Source: Palsa-504 sp963753225
Lineage (GTDB): Bacteria > Actinomycetota > Actinomycetes > Streptosporangiales > Streptosporangiaceae
Length of the DNA stretch: 64,000 bases
Assembly (NCBI GenBank): GCA_963753225.1
Contig: CAVWBQ010000026.1
Span: forward strand, 1 to 64,000
Reading direction: 5' to 3'
Numbering within the stretch: the first letter of the stretch is position 1; each line of letters opens with the position of its first letter. Position numbers and translations under genes: made by a program. Positions 32,121-40,847 of the stretch are shown piece by piece. The notes under the pieces were generated by a model. It was not told the origin of the DNA, searched no databases, and saw only the letters and a list, made by a program, of their open reading frames with translations.

Positions 32121-32490
32121 CCAGGCAGAAGGGGTGGCCGACCGGGTCACGGTAGACACGCCAGGGCACCGGCTCGCCGTCCGGGCCGGGCCGCGGCGAG
32201 ACGTGCTCGCCGGCCGGCGAGCCGCCCGCAGCGATCACCCGGGCGTGGGCGGCCGACAGGTCCGCCACGCAGATGTCGAAGTGGACTCTGGCCGTGTCCT
32301 GGGCCAGGGGCGTGGCGGTGCCCTGGAAGGAGAGCCGCTGACCGTGTGGCGGCGGCTCGAGCGTGACCCACCCCGGGTACCACTCCACCGGCGTGCCGCC
32401 GAGCAGGCCTGCCCAGAAGCGGGCGAGCGCCCAGGGATCGGGGCCGTCGAGCACCACTTCCGTGATCCAGCCGATGGGCGGCTCGCTCAT
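32110..32490 (-). CDS. VOC (glyoxalase-like) protein
   Basis: A single-domain VOC protein of 126 residues: ITEVVLDGPDPWALARFWAG, RVHFDICVADLSAAHARVIA, then RVYRDPVGHPFCLV at the end. The layout matches Glyoxalase_6-type proteins and resembles each half of the protein at 27556-28293. It is the last gene of a leftward series beginning with alaS, five bases after aroE. The substrate is unknown. Confidence 0.8.
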   Translation of the reverse strand: MSEPPIGWITEVVLDGPDPWALARFWAGLLGGTPVEWYPGWVTLEPPPHGQRLSFQGTATPLAQDTARVHFDICVADLSAAHARVIAAGGSPAGEHVSPRPGPDGEPVPWRVYRDPVGHPFCLVIR

Positions 32491-32495
32491 GCGGG

Positions 32496-33341
32496 CTAGT
32501 GCGGGGGGAGGGCGGCGCGGCGGGACAGTTCGGCCTCGCCGGCGGCGCGCATTCGGGTCAAGGGGGCGGGCTCGAGGCTCGTCATCAGCTCAACCTGGCG
32601 GGCAGCCTGGTGCAGGAGCAGGTCGAAGCCGCTGACGACGACGGCACCGGACTTGGCGGCGGCCTGGGCAAGCGGGGTAGGCCAGGGCGCGTACACCACG
32701 TCGAGCACCGCGGCGGGGCCAGGGCGTGAACCCCCGGCCCGTTCGGCGTAAAAATCGGCGGCGCCGGCCGGCACGGTCGAAACCAGCAGGTCGCCGTCCC
32801 GGATCTCGGAGTCGAACGGCCGCAGGTTCACGTCCATGCCCAGCCGGCCCGCGGCCGCCAGCAGGTCGCCGGCCCTGGCCCGGTCGCGGACCAGAACCGC
32901 CGCGGACGTCAGGCCGGTCTCGCGGAGGGCGGCGAGGGCGGCACAGGCGGTCGCGCCCGCGCCGAGGATGGTGGCGCCGGACGGCGCGGTCACCCCCGCC
33001 TCGGCCAGCGCCGCGACCATGCCGGGGATATCGGTGTTGTAGCCGTGTCGCTCCCCGTCCGCGAAGACCACCGTATTGGCCCCGCCGACCTCGACGGCGA
33101 GCGGCTCGGTGCGGTCAAGCAGCGGCAGCACCGCCCGCTTCAGCGGCATGGTCAGCGAGAGGCCGGCCCACTGGCTGTCGCAGGCGGCGATCAGGGCGGG
33201 CAGCCCGGCCTCGTCGCACTCGATCGCGGTGTAGGTCCAGCCGGCCAGGCCGAGAGCGGCGTACGCGGCCATGTGCAGCACCGGCGACAGGGAGTGCTCG
33301 ATCGGCGCTCCGAGCACCGCGGCCCGGCGGGGGTCGGGCAC
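32496..33341 (-). CDS. aroE: Shikimate dehydrogenase
   Basis: AroE reduces 3-dehydroshikimate to shikimate with NADPH in aromatic amino acid synthesis. Visible motifs are the shikimate-binding IEHSLSPVLHMAAY, SLTMPLKRAVLP (the catalytic lysine), GYNTDIPGMVAAL and the dinucleotide fold ATILGAGATACAALAALRET. The 281-residue length is normal. The start lies directly behind mltG, as in the usual actinobacterial alaS-ruvX-mltG-aroE order. Confidence 0.9.
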   Translation of the reverse strand: MPDPRRAAVLGAPIEHSLSPVLHMAAYAALGLAGWTYTAIECDEAGLPALIAACDSQWAGLSLTMPLKRAVLPLLDRTEPLAVEVGGANTVVFADGERHGYNTDIPGMVAALAEAGVTAPSGATILGAGATACAALAALRETGLTSAAVLVRDRARAGDLLAAAGRLGMDVNLRPFDSEIRDGDLLVSTVPAGAADFYAERAGGSRPGPAAVLDVVYAPWPTPLAQAAAKSGAVVVSGFDLLLHQAARQVELMTSLEPAPLTRMRAAGEAELSRRAALPPH

Positions 33342-33343
33342 GG

Positions 33344-35167
33344 TCAGCCCTTCGCCAGGTTGTGCGCGAGTTCCTGCCGGAACTGCTGGAACTGGGCCGG
33401 GCTCGAGGTGTAGAGGGTCTCGCCGGTCTTCGGGTTCACCGTCACGAACCAGAGCCAGGGGCCGGCCGCCGGGTGCAGCACGGCCTGGATGGCCGCGGCG
33501 CCCGGGCTGTCGATCGGTCCGGGCGGCAGGCCCTTGTGCTTGTAGGTGTTGTACGGAGACGGACTGGCGAGGTCCTTGTCGCTGGCGAGGATGCCGAATT
33601 TGTTCAGCCCGTAGAGCACCGTGCTGTCCAACTGCAGGGGCATGCCGTGTGCCAGCCGGTTGTAGATCACCCGGGCGATCTTCGGATAGTCGGAGAGCCG
33701 GCCGCCTTCGGCTTGCACCAGGCTGGCCACAACAACTACCTGCGCCTCGGTCAGGTGCGCCTGCTTGGCGGCGGCGGGCAGGTTGACGTTCGCCGCCTCC
33801 TGGTTGAAGCGCTGGACCATGCCGGTCAGGACGCCGAGCGCGCCTTCGTGCGGCTGCACGTCGTAGGTCGCGGGGAACAGGTACCCCTCGGGCTTGCCGT
33901 TGGCGTAGCCAGGCAGGTGCAGCTGCGCCGGGTCCTTGAGCACTTTCTGGTACGCGCTGAGCGGGATGCCGGACTTGACGCCCAGGAAGGACACGAGCTG
34001 GCTCAGCCGCCAGCCCTCCGGGATCGTGACCTTGATCTGGACCATATTCTTCGGGTTGATCAGGATCGCGTAGGCCAGGGATGCCTGCATGTGCTTGTGC
34101 ATCCCGTAGAAGCCGGGCAGCAGGCCGGACGAATTCGAGCTGTGCTCGGCCGCCAGGACGAACGCGCGTGAGCTGGCCACGACGCCGAGCTTCACCAGCA
34201 TGGGCGCGAGGCTGGTCGGCGACTCACCCGAGGTGACCTGGACCACGATCGAGCCGGTGCCGGCGCCGGAGTAGTCGGCCGGGTGGTAGTTGTTCATGTA
34301 GAGGCGGTAGGCGTAGACGCCGCCTACCGCCAGCGGGACCACGATGACGAGCAGCGCGACCAGCGGCGCGATCCAGCGGAACCTGCGCCTGGGGCGGTCA
34401 CCCCGCCCGCCGCCGCCGTCGTGCCCGCGGTCGCGGCGGGCGCGGCGGGCCTGGCGGGAGCCGCGGCCGGACCGGCCGCGCTCGCGCTCGCCCTCGTCGC
34501 CGTCGCCCTCGTCGCCGAAGCCGGGGACGAACCTGTCGCCGACGTCGCCAGACTCGTCCCCGTACTCGCCGCCCGGGCCGCCTGGGTACTGGCCCGGCTC
34601 GGGGTACTGGCCCGGCTCGGAGTACTGGCCCGGCTCGGAGTATCGGTCGCGGCCGCCGTACTCGCCGCGCTCCCCGTAGACGCCGCCTTCGCCGTACGCG
34701 CTGTTTTCGGCGTACTGGCCGCGGTCACCGTACTGGTCCTGCGGGCGGAACTCGCCGGGGTCGTGGCTGGCCTGCGCGGGCGGGCCGGGAATCGGCCGAT
34801 GAGGAGCTTCGGGGCGAGATGGCCGCTGGGTCCGGCGCCAGGGCGAGTCCTCGGGCCGCCGCTGGTCCTGCGGCATGGGCGGCCTGGTCTCGCCGTGCCT
34901 GGGCTCGTGGTGCACCGGCTCGTAGCCCGGCGGCATCGGCCTGAGGCGCTCTTCCGGGCGCCAGGGGTCCCGGCCGGGTAGCCGTGGAGACCCCTGAGGA
35001 CGCTGGGAACTCTGGGGTGCGCGCGGCGCCTGCGGCATACGGGGGTTCTGCAGGCTCCGGGGATCCCGCCGGTCCCGGGGATCCTGCGGTCCGAGGGGGT
35101 CCTGGGGCCCGCGTGAATGCCGCGGTGGCCGCGGGGGCTGCGACCATCCGCCTCCGTTCTCGCTCAC
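33344..35167 (-). CDS. mltG: Endolytic murein transglycosylase MltG with a long disordered N-terminus
   Basis: MltG cleaves nascent glycan strands in the periplasm. Residues about 265-290 are the membrane span (IAPLVALLVIVVPLAVGGVY). The LysM-like subdomain follows, then the YceG catalytic domain with EGYLFPATYDV, ASLVQAEGG (the catalytic glutamate near 487) and YNRL...LQLDSTVLYG, ending in PSPYNTYKHKGLPPGPIDSP. The first 260 residues are a proline- and charge-rich cytoplasmic region with SEPGQY-type hexapeptide repeats, much longer than in E. coli MltG. The GTG start overlaps the ruvX stop (GTGA). Confidence 0.9.
   Translation of the reverse strand: MSENGGGWSQPPRPPRHSRGPQDPLGPQDPRDRRDPRSLQNPRMPQAPRAPQSSQRPQGSPRLPGRDPWRPEERLRPMPPGYEPVHHEPRHGETRPPMPQDQRRPEDSPWRRTQRPSRPEAPHRPIPGPPAQASHDPGEFRPQDQYGDRGQYAENSAYGEGGVYGERGEYGGRDRYSEPGQYSEPGQYPEPGQYPGGPGGEYGDESGDVGDRFVPGFGDEGDGDEGERERGRSGRGSRQARRARRDRGHDGGGGRGDRPRRRFRWIAPLVALLVIVVPLAVGGVYAYRLYMNNYHPADYSGAGTGSIVVQVTSGESPTSLAPMLVKLGVVASSRAFVLAAEHSSNSSGLLPGFYGMHKHMQASLAYAILINPKNMVQIKVTIPEGWRLSQLVSFLGVKSGIPLSAYQKVLKDPAQLHLPGYANGKPEGYLFPATYDVQPHEGALGVLTGMVQRFNQEAANVNLPAAAKQAHLTEAQVVVVASLVQAEGGRLSDYPKIARVIYNRLAHGMPLQLDSTVLYGLNKFGILASDKDLASPSPYNTYKHKGLPPGPIDSPGAAAIQAVLHPAAGPWLWFVTVNPKTGETLYTSSPAQFQQFRQELAHNLAKG
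34587..34640 (-). repeat. 18-bp tandem repeat inside mltG
   Basis: Three near-identical 18-bp units (TACTGGCCCGGCTCGGGG on the plus strand, with one or two changes) encode consecutive EPGQY hexapeptides in the disordered N-terminus of MltG. A decayed fourth unit follows. The repeat preserves the frame, so copy number could vary without loss of function. Confidence 0.8.
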
Positions 35168-35662
35168 GCGCCAGCTCCATCGCCAACGCGGACGAGCTGG
35201 CCGGGCGGTCGGCCGGTGGCACGTTCGGCGTCCAGGGCGGCTTGCAGCAGGACGGCCGCTGCGGCGGCGTCGACCACCTGGCGACGGGCACGGGCGTCCT
35301 TCCCGCCCCGGCGCAGCGCGTCGTGCGCCTCGGTGGTGGTGAACCGCTCGTCGACCAGCCGGACCGGGACCGGCGCGAGCGCCGGCCAGGTCCGCCGCGA
35401 ACTCCCTGGCCCCCGTCGCGGCCGCGCCCTCGCGGCCGGACAGCGACGTGGGCAGCCCGACAATGACCTCTATCGCGCCTTCGCTGACGGCCAGCCTGGT
35501 CAGTTCGGCCCGGGCCTGAACGGCCTTCGCGCCGGGACCCGACGCCAGCACCGTCATCGGGGAGGCCAGAATGCCGCCCGGGTCGCTGCGAGCGACTCCG
35601 ACGCGGACCGAACCCACGTCCACCGCGAGCCGTACCCCCTGCCTGAACGGAAGCTGACTCAC
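35164..35662 (-). CDS. ruvX: RuvX/YqgF Holliday junction resolvase family protein, with a one-base frameshift
   Basis: The N-terminal half reads VRLAVDVGSVRVGVARSDPG, GILASPMTVL, then VIVGLPTSLSGREG, the RNase H-like active site of YqgF. After EFAADLA the frame breaks near 35383-35386, and the rest (APVPVRLVDERFTTTEAHDA, GKDARARRQVVDAAAAAVLL) is one base over. Removing one G restores a normal protein of about 165 residues ending at 35164. YqgF acts in rRNA processing and/or junction resolution. GTG 35662 is preferred (GGAG eight bases upstream). A sequencing error is likely. Confidence 0.85.
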
Positions 35663-35747
35663 CGAGATGGCTCCGCGGCAGACCCGGACTGGACGCGACC
35701 CGGTACCGAGGACCCCGGAAGGTCGCACGAGCATGTCAATACGTTAC

Positions 35748-38483
35748 CTACCGGACCCGACTCTGTCCCGCGATGTCTCGCAAAGCCTCACGAACCGCGT
35801 CAAATGCCTCATCTATGACACCCGGGTGGCTCTGCGAGATGGGGGTGCCGCCACCCTGCGCCACGTCCGGCTTCCCCCCGCCGTTCCCGCCGAGAGCCCG
35901 CGCCGCCGTCCCCACCAGGGAACCGGCCGACAGGCCGAAACCGCGGCCTGCCTCGTTGACCGCGATGACCACGACCGGCTTGTCCGCGGGCACGCCGATG
36001 ACCGCCACCACCGCTGGCCGCCCGCGCGGCACCCGGCCGCGCACGTCGAGCGCGAGCTTGCGGATCTCGTCGGGCTCGGTGCCGTCCGGCACCCGGTGCG
36101 CGACCAGGGCCAGCCCGCTGATGTCTTCGGCGGCGGCCGCGATTCCTCCGGCCGACTCGAGCAGCCGGGCCGCCCGCATCCGCTGCAGCTCGCGCTCGGC
36201 GTCCCTGAGCCTGTTCACCACGGCCGAGATTCGCTCCGGCAGCTGCTCACGCGGCGTCTTGAACTGCTCGCTGAGCTGGCTGACCAGCGTGCTCTCCCGG
36301 GCCAGGAAGCGGAACGCGTCCATGCCCACCAGCGCCTCGATCCGGCGCACGCCCGAGCCGATGGACGCCTCGCCGAGGACCTTGATCAGGCCGAGCTGGC
36401 CGGACCTGGCCACGTGCGTGCCACCGCATAGCTCGCGCGAGTACTCGCCGACTTCGACCACCCGGACCTGGTCGCCGTACTTCTCCCCGAACAGCGCCAG
36501 TGCGCCCATCTGGCGCGCCTCCTCCTGGGAGGTGTAGAAGGCGTGCACGTCCAGGTCGTTGACCAGGACCTCGTTGACCTCGTCCTCGGTGTCCCGCAGC
36601 ACCGAGACCGGCACCGCGGCCTGCGCGGTGAAGTCGAACCGCAGCCGGCCGGGCGAGTTCTCCGAGCCCGCCTGCGCCGCCGACTCGCCCAGCGCGCTGC
36701 GCAGCGCCCGGTGCACCAGGTGCGTCGCGGTGTGCGACCTGGACAGCGCCCGCCGGCGCTCGATGTCGACCTCGGCGAAAGCGGGCGCGCCCACCGCGAT
36801 CTCGCCCGAGCTGACCTGGCCGCGGTGCACGATGAGGCCGGGCAGCGGGGTCTGCACGTCGCGGACCGCGAACGCGCCACCGGTCACCCGGATCGTGCCC
36901 GCGTCGGCGAGCTGGCCGCCGCCCTCGGCGTAGAACGGGGTGCGGTCAAGGACCAGGTCGACCTCGGTGCCCGCGCCCGCCGAGGGCACCGGCACGCCGT
37001 TGACGAGCAGGCCGAGGATGGTCGCCTCGCCGGATACCTGGTCGTAGCCGGTGAAGGTGACCGCGCCGGAGCGCTCGAGCATCTCCGCGAACGCGGTGAT
37101 GTCGGCGTTGCCCGTCTTCTTCTCCGCCGCGTCCCGCTTGGCGCGTTCCCGCTGCTCGGACATGAGCCGGCGGAAGCCGTCCTCGTCGACGTTCAGGCCC
37201 TGCTCGGCCGCCATCTCCAGGGTCAGGTCGATCGGGAAGCCGTAGGTGTCGTGCAGCTGGAAGGCCTGGGCGCCGGACAGCGCATCCGAGCCGCGGCGCC
37301 GGTTCTCCTCGACCGAGGCGTCGAAGATCGCGGTGCCGGTGCGCAGGGTGCTGGCGAACGCGGTCTCCTCCGCGTCAATGACCGTGTGGATGTTGACCGT
37401 GACGCTCCTCAGCTCCGGGTACAGTTCGCCCATCGCCTCCAGCGCGACCGAGGTGAGCTCATGCATGAAGCGCTCGCCCGTCGCCGGGGTCGCGCCGGTG
37501 CCGCCGCGGTGGCCGCCGGCCAGCACGCGCAGGTTCCTGATACTGCGCCGGACGATGCGGCGCAGCACGTAGCCGCGGCCCTCGTTGCCCGGCAGGACGC
37601 CGTCCCCGATCAGCATCACCGCGCTGCGCACATGGTCCGCGATGACCCGCAGCGCAATGTCGGCGCGGTGGTCGCGGCCGTAGCTCTGCTCGGTGAGCTC
37701 GGCCGCCCGGTCGAGGATCTTCCAGGTAGTGTCGATCTCGTAGAGGTTGTCGACGCCCTGCAGGATGGACGCCATACGCTCGAGCCCCATGCCGGTGTCG
37801 ACGTTCCTCGACGGCAGCAAGCCCTCGATGTCGAAGTCATCCTTGGCCCGGACCTTGCTCAGCTGGTCCTGCATGAAGACCAGGTTCCAGACCTCGAGGA
37901 AGCGGTCCTCGTCGGCAGCCGGGCCGCCGTCGCGGCCGTATTCGGGGCCCCGGTCGTAGTAGATCTCCGAGCACGGGCCGCCAGGCCCTGGCACGCCCAT
38001 GTGCCAGTAGTTGTCGGCCAGGCCGCGGTGCTGGATCCGCTCGGCCGGCAGGCCGATCTCGTTCCGCCAGATCCCGTACGCCTCGTCGTCCCCGTGCAGG
38101 ACGGTGGCCCAGAGCTTGCTCTCCGGGAAACCGAACCCGCCGTCCGCCTCGGAGTTGGTCAGCAGCTCCCAGGCGTACCTGATCGCGCCTTCCTTGAAGT
38201 AGTCGCCGAACGACCAGTTGCCCAGCATCTGGAAGAACGTGGCGTGCCTGGTGGTCTTGCCGACCTCTTCGATGTCCAGCGTCCGGACGCACTTCTGCAC
38301 GTCCGCGGCGCGACGGTACGGCGGCGTCCGCTGGCCGAGCAGGTACGGCTTGAACGGCTGCATGCCCGCGATGACGAAGAGCACCGTCGGGTCGTCGGCA
38401 ACCAGGGAGGCCGAAGGCACGATGGTGTGCCCTTGCTGCTCGAAGTATGCAAGGAAGCGGCGTGCGATCTCTGCCGACTCCAT
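35748..38483 (-). CDS. alaS: Alanyl-tRNA synthetase
   Basis: The 911-residue protein covers the full class II AlaRS layout. The aminoacylation domain begins at residue 1 (VADDPTVLFVIAGMQPFKPY, KTTRHATFFQMLGNWSFGDY) and includes GRGYVLRRIVRRSIR. The editing domain has the zinc-site histidines in SHTATHLVHRALR and the ELCGGTHVARSGQLG motif. The C-Ala domain ends in the glycine-rich GNGGGKPDVAQGGG, as usual. It charges tRNA-Ala and clears mischarged Ser/Gly. The gene heads the ruvX-mltG-aroE series. Confidence 0.97.
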   Translation of the reverse strand: MESAEIARRFLAYFEQQGHTIVPSASLVADDPTVLFVIAGMQPFKPYLLGQRTPPYRRAADVQKCVRTLDIEEVGKTTRHATFFQMLGNWSFGDYFKEGAIRYAWELLTNSEADGGFGFPESKLWATVLHGDDEAYGIWRNEIGLPAERIQHRGLADNYWHMGVPGPGGPCSEIYYDRGPEYGRDGGPAADEDRFLEVWNLVFMQDQLSKVRAKDDFDIEGLLPSRNVDTGMGLERMASILQGVDNLYEIDTTWKILDRAAELTEQSYGRDHRADIALRVIADHVRSAVMLIGDGVLPGNEGRGYVLRRIVRRSIRNLRVLAGGHRGGTGATPATGERFMHELTSVALEAMGELYPELRSVTVNIHTVIDAEETAFASTLRTGTAIFDASVEENRRRGSDALSGAQAFQLHDTYGFPIDLTLEMAAEQGLNVDEDGFRRLMSEQRERAKRDAAEKKTGNADITAFAEMLERSGAVTFTGYDQVSGEATILGLLVNGVPVPSAGAGTEVDLVLDRTPFYAEGGGQLADAGTIRVTGGAFAVRDVQTPLPGLIVHRGQVSSGEIAVGAPAFAEVDIERRRALSRSHTATHLVHRALRSALGESAAQAGSENSPGRLRFDFTAQAAVPVSVLRDTEDEVNEVLVNDLDVHAFYTSQEEARQMGALALFGEKYGDQVRVVEVGEYSRELCGGTHVARSGQLGLIKVLGEASIGSGVRRIEALVGMDAFRFLARESTLVSQLSEQFKTPREQLPERISAVVNRLRDAERELQRMRAARLLESAGGIAAAAEDISGLALVAHRVPDGTEPDEIRKLALDVRGRVPRGRPAVVAVIGVPADKPVVVIAVNEAGRGFGLSAGSLVGTAARALGGNGGGKPDVAQGGGTPISQSHPGVIDEAFDAVREALRDIAGQSRVR

Positions 38484-38809
38484 CAGTGGCCATCCTCAGG
38501 TTGCGCGTCGTGGTCGGTGGTCCGGTCTGTTGAGAGGGTAGAGCCTGCGGGCGCCGGATGCCGAGCCATATACAGCTCCATGCCCTCGCGAACGTCGCGG
38601 GTGAACCGGTAGCTTTCCCTGGCCAGCGCGACCGCCCCGCGGCGGGCTCGCCTGCTGGCCGTCCGGGTACCGGCTCGGGTGTCCGCGAGCTTCAGCGTCC
38701 CCCCGGGGTTAAGGCTGGCAGATACGCGCCGGCCGGCCGCGGCGACACGCCGGTAACCCCAGATGCCCGTGACCGCCCCGGCGGTGAGCCAGAAACCCCT
38801 GCGGATCAC
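38483..38809 (-). CDS. DUF6167 family small membrane protein
   Basis: The 108-residue product opens MIRRGFWLTAGAVTGIWGYR, a short hydrophobic segment typical of DUF6167 proteins located upstream of alaS in actinobacteria. A basic coiled middle and an acidic C-terminus follow. The stop overlaps the alaS start. The function is unknown; the conserved position suggests a link with the DUF948 protein that precedes it. Confidence 0.75.
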   Translation of the reverse strand: MIRRGFWLTAGAVTGIWGYRRVAAAGRRVSASLNPGGTLKLADTRAGTRTASRRARRGAVALARESYRFTRDVREGMELYMARHPAPAGSTLSTDRTTDHDAQPEDGH

Positions 38810-39270
38810 CGCGGCGCCACCCGTCCGGTCGGCTCGCCGCGCTCCATCACGCGGCCGGGCAGCGCGCGCCGTGACGTCCGGCGCAGGCTCACGGCGTGCC
38901 GCACGCCGTAGGCGAGCGCGCCCATCCGGCCGACCGGCCCGCCCGCGATGGCGCGGCCGAGCCCGGCCAGCGCCGTGACCTGGCCGGCGAGTTCGTTCAT
39001 CCCGGCGCCGAGTTCGTCCATGCTGGCCGTGACGGATTCGGTCCGGTCGAGCTGGCTCCCGGCCCGGTCCACGGCCTGCTGGGCTCCGTCCACCGCCGCA
39101 TGCGCCCGGGTGAGCAGCACGTCACCGCGCTCGCGCACGTCGGCGACCAGCTTGCTGCTCTCGGAGAGCAGTCGTCCCAGCCGGAACAGCACGAACACGC
39201 CAACGCAGACCAGCAGCGCCCAGAACACGGCGGCGATCAGCGCGGCGAGTTCGGCCGCGTTCATGCTCAT
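38806..39270 (-). CDS. DUF948 domain protein
   Basis: An N-terminal membrane anchor (AALIAAVFWALLVCVGVFVL) is followed by an amphipathic helical region (LLSESSKLVADVRERGDVLL, then hydrophobic/polar heptads) characteristic of DUF948. It probably forms a coiled coil outside or along the membrane. It overlaps the DUF6167 gene by four bases and sits between rarA and alaS in the conserved order, although the rpsD gene often found here is absent. The function is unknown. Confidence 0.85.
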   Translation of the reverse strand: MSMNAAELAALIAAVFWALLVCVGVFVLFRLGRLLSESSKLVADVRERGDVLLTRAHAAVDGAQQAVDRAGSQLDRTESVTASMDELGAGMNELAGQVTALAGLGRAIAGGPVGRMGALAYGVRHAVSLRRTSRRALPGRVMERGEPTGRVAPR

Positions 39271-39338
39271 GCCTGATCCCTCCGTGTCATCGCTGCTCCT
39301 TCCCCGTCTGGTTCCCGTCTGGTTTCCGGCTGGCCAGA

Positions 39339-40727
39339 CTAGTTGCTCTGGCCGGCCTCGTTGCCCCGGCCGGCCCGGTCGAGGATGGCCCGGATGCGCT
39401 CGGCGCGTTCGGCGACGCGAGCTTCCAGGCCATGCCGCGACGGCTCGTAGTACCTGCGGTCCGCCACCGAGTCGGGAGCGTAACGCTGCGGCACGATGCC
39501 GCCGTCGAAGTCGTGCGGGTACAGGTAACCCTCGCCGTGGCCGACCTTGCCCGCCCCAGGATAGTGCGCGTCGCGCAGGTGCGCGGGCACCGCGCCTATT
39601 AGCCCGTTTCGCACGTCGGCGTCGGCCGCACCGATGGCCTTGATAACCGCGTTGGACTTGGGCGCCAGCGAGATATGGATCACCGCCTGGGCCAAGTTGA
39701 TCCGTGCCTCGGGCAGCCCGATGAACTCGACCGCCTGAGCCGCGGCCACGGCGGTCTGCAGCGCGGTCGGGTCGGCCATCCCGACATCCTCGCTGGCGTG
39801 CACGATGAGCCGCCTGGCGATGAACCGCGGGTCCTCCCCCGCCGCGATCATCCGGGCCAGGTAGTGCAGCGCGGCGTCCACGTCGCTCCCCCGCATGGAC
39901 TTGATGAACGCGCTGATCACGTCGTAGTGCTGGTCGCCGTCCCTGTCGTAGCGGACCGCGGCCCGGTCCACCGCGCGCTCCAGCGTGGGAGTGTCGATGC
40001 GGCCGCCTTCGGGCAGGCCGAGCGCGGCGGCCTCGAGGTAGGTGAGCGTACGCCGCGCGTCGCCGCCGGCCAGCCTGATGAGATGCTCGGCGGCCTCGTC
40101 GTCGAGCGTGACCGTCCCGCCCAGCCCGCGCGGGTCCGTCAGGGCGCGGTCGATGACCGCGCGTACGTCGTCGTCGGACAACGGCTGCAGGGTGAGCAGC
40201 AGCGACCTCGACAGCAGCGGCGAGACCACGGAGAAGAACGGGTTCTCCGTGGTCGCGCCGATGAACGACACCCAGCGGTTCTCCACCGCCGGCAGCAGGG
40301 CGTCCTGCTGGGTCTTGGAGAACCTGTGCACCTCGTCGATGAACAGCACAGTCTGCGCGCCGCTCATGCCCAGGGTCCGGCGGGCGGCGTCGACCGCGGC
40401 GCGCACGTCCTTGACCCCGGCGCTGACCGCGGAAAGCTCCACGAAACGCCGCCTGGTCACCTGGCTGACCACGTAGGCCAGCGTGGTCTTGCCGGTGCCC
40501 GGCGGTCCCCAGAGCAGCAGCGACATCGGCGCGTCGTTGTCGATCAGCTTGCGGAACGGCGCGCCGGCGCTGGTCAGGTGCCGCTGGCCGATCACCTCGT
40601 CCAGGGTGCGTGGCCGCATCCTGACGGCGAGCGGGGCGGCCGCGCTCGCCGCCGCCTCTTCCGCCTCGTCGAACAGGCTCTCGGACTGCCCGCCCACCTC
40701 CCCATCCCCCCTCGCGGCTCTGGCCAT
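39339..40727 (-). CDS. rarA: Replication-associated recombination protein A
   Basis: RarA/MgsA is an AAA+ clamp-loader-like ATPase acting at stalled replication forks. Motifs are RPRTLDEVIGQRHLTSAGAP, Walker A GPPGTGKTTLAY, Walker B LFIDEVHRF, sensor 1 GATTENPFF and the arginine finger region SPLLSRSLL. The C-terminal tetramerisation domain contains MRGSDVDAALHYLARMIAAG and HYPGAGKVGHGEGYLYPHDF. Length (462) is normal. Two perfect DnaA boxes lie upstream of its start, which suggests coupling to replication. Confidence 0.95.
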   Translation of the reverse strand: MARAARGDGEVGGQSESLFDEAEEAAASAAAPLAVRMRPRTLDEVIGQRHLTSAGAPFRKLIDNDAPMSLLLWGPPGTGKTTLAYVVSQVTRRRFVELSAVSAGVKDVRAAVDAARRTLGMSGAQTVLFIDEVHRFSKTQQDALLPAVENRWVSFIGATTENPFFSVVSPLLSRSLLLTLQPLSDDDVRAVIDRALTDPRGLGGTVTLDDEAAEHLIRLAGGDARRTLTYLEAAALGLPEGGRIDTPTLERAVDRAAVRYDRDGDQHYDVISAFIKSMRGSDVDAALHYLARMIAAGEDPRFIARRLIVHASEDVGMADPTALQTAVAAAQAVEFIGLPEARINLAQAVIHISLAPKSNAVIKAIGAADADVRNGLIGAVPAHLRDAHYPGAGKVGHGEGYLYPHDFDGGIVPQRYAPDSVADRRYYEPSRHGLEARVAERAERIRAILDRAGRGNEAGQSN

Positions 40728-40758
40728 CCTCAGACCCTATCTCGACGCGCGGGGCCAG

Positions 40759-40797
40759 TTATCCACAGGAAGGGGCACCCGATCTAGGTTATCCACA
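40759..40797. promoter_or_regulatory. Two perfect DnaA boxes
   Basis: TTATCCACA occurs at 40759-40767 and again at 40789-40797 in the same orientation, 30 bases apart (about three helical turns). They lie in the spacer between leftward rarA and the rightward AbiEi-like gene. The sequence matches the DnaA box consensus exactly. DnaA-dependent control of rarA, or titration of DnaA, are possible roles; no AT-rich unwinding element is evident, so this is not an origin. Confidence 0.7.
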
Positions 40798-40847
40798 GGT
40801 TCTTGGCGCGGGACGCCGTGATCATGGTGGCCCGGGACGATGAGCCC

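Noticed and set aside
36543..38612. Rightward open frame of about 690 codons opposite alaS
   Set aside because: It is antisense to intact AlaRS, with shadow-type composition and no family similarity.
40759..40797. The DnaA boxes as a replication origin
   Set aside because: Only two boxes, no AT-rich unwinding region and no dnaA/dnaN genes nearby.
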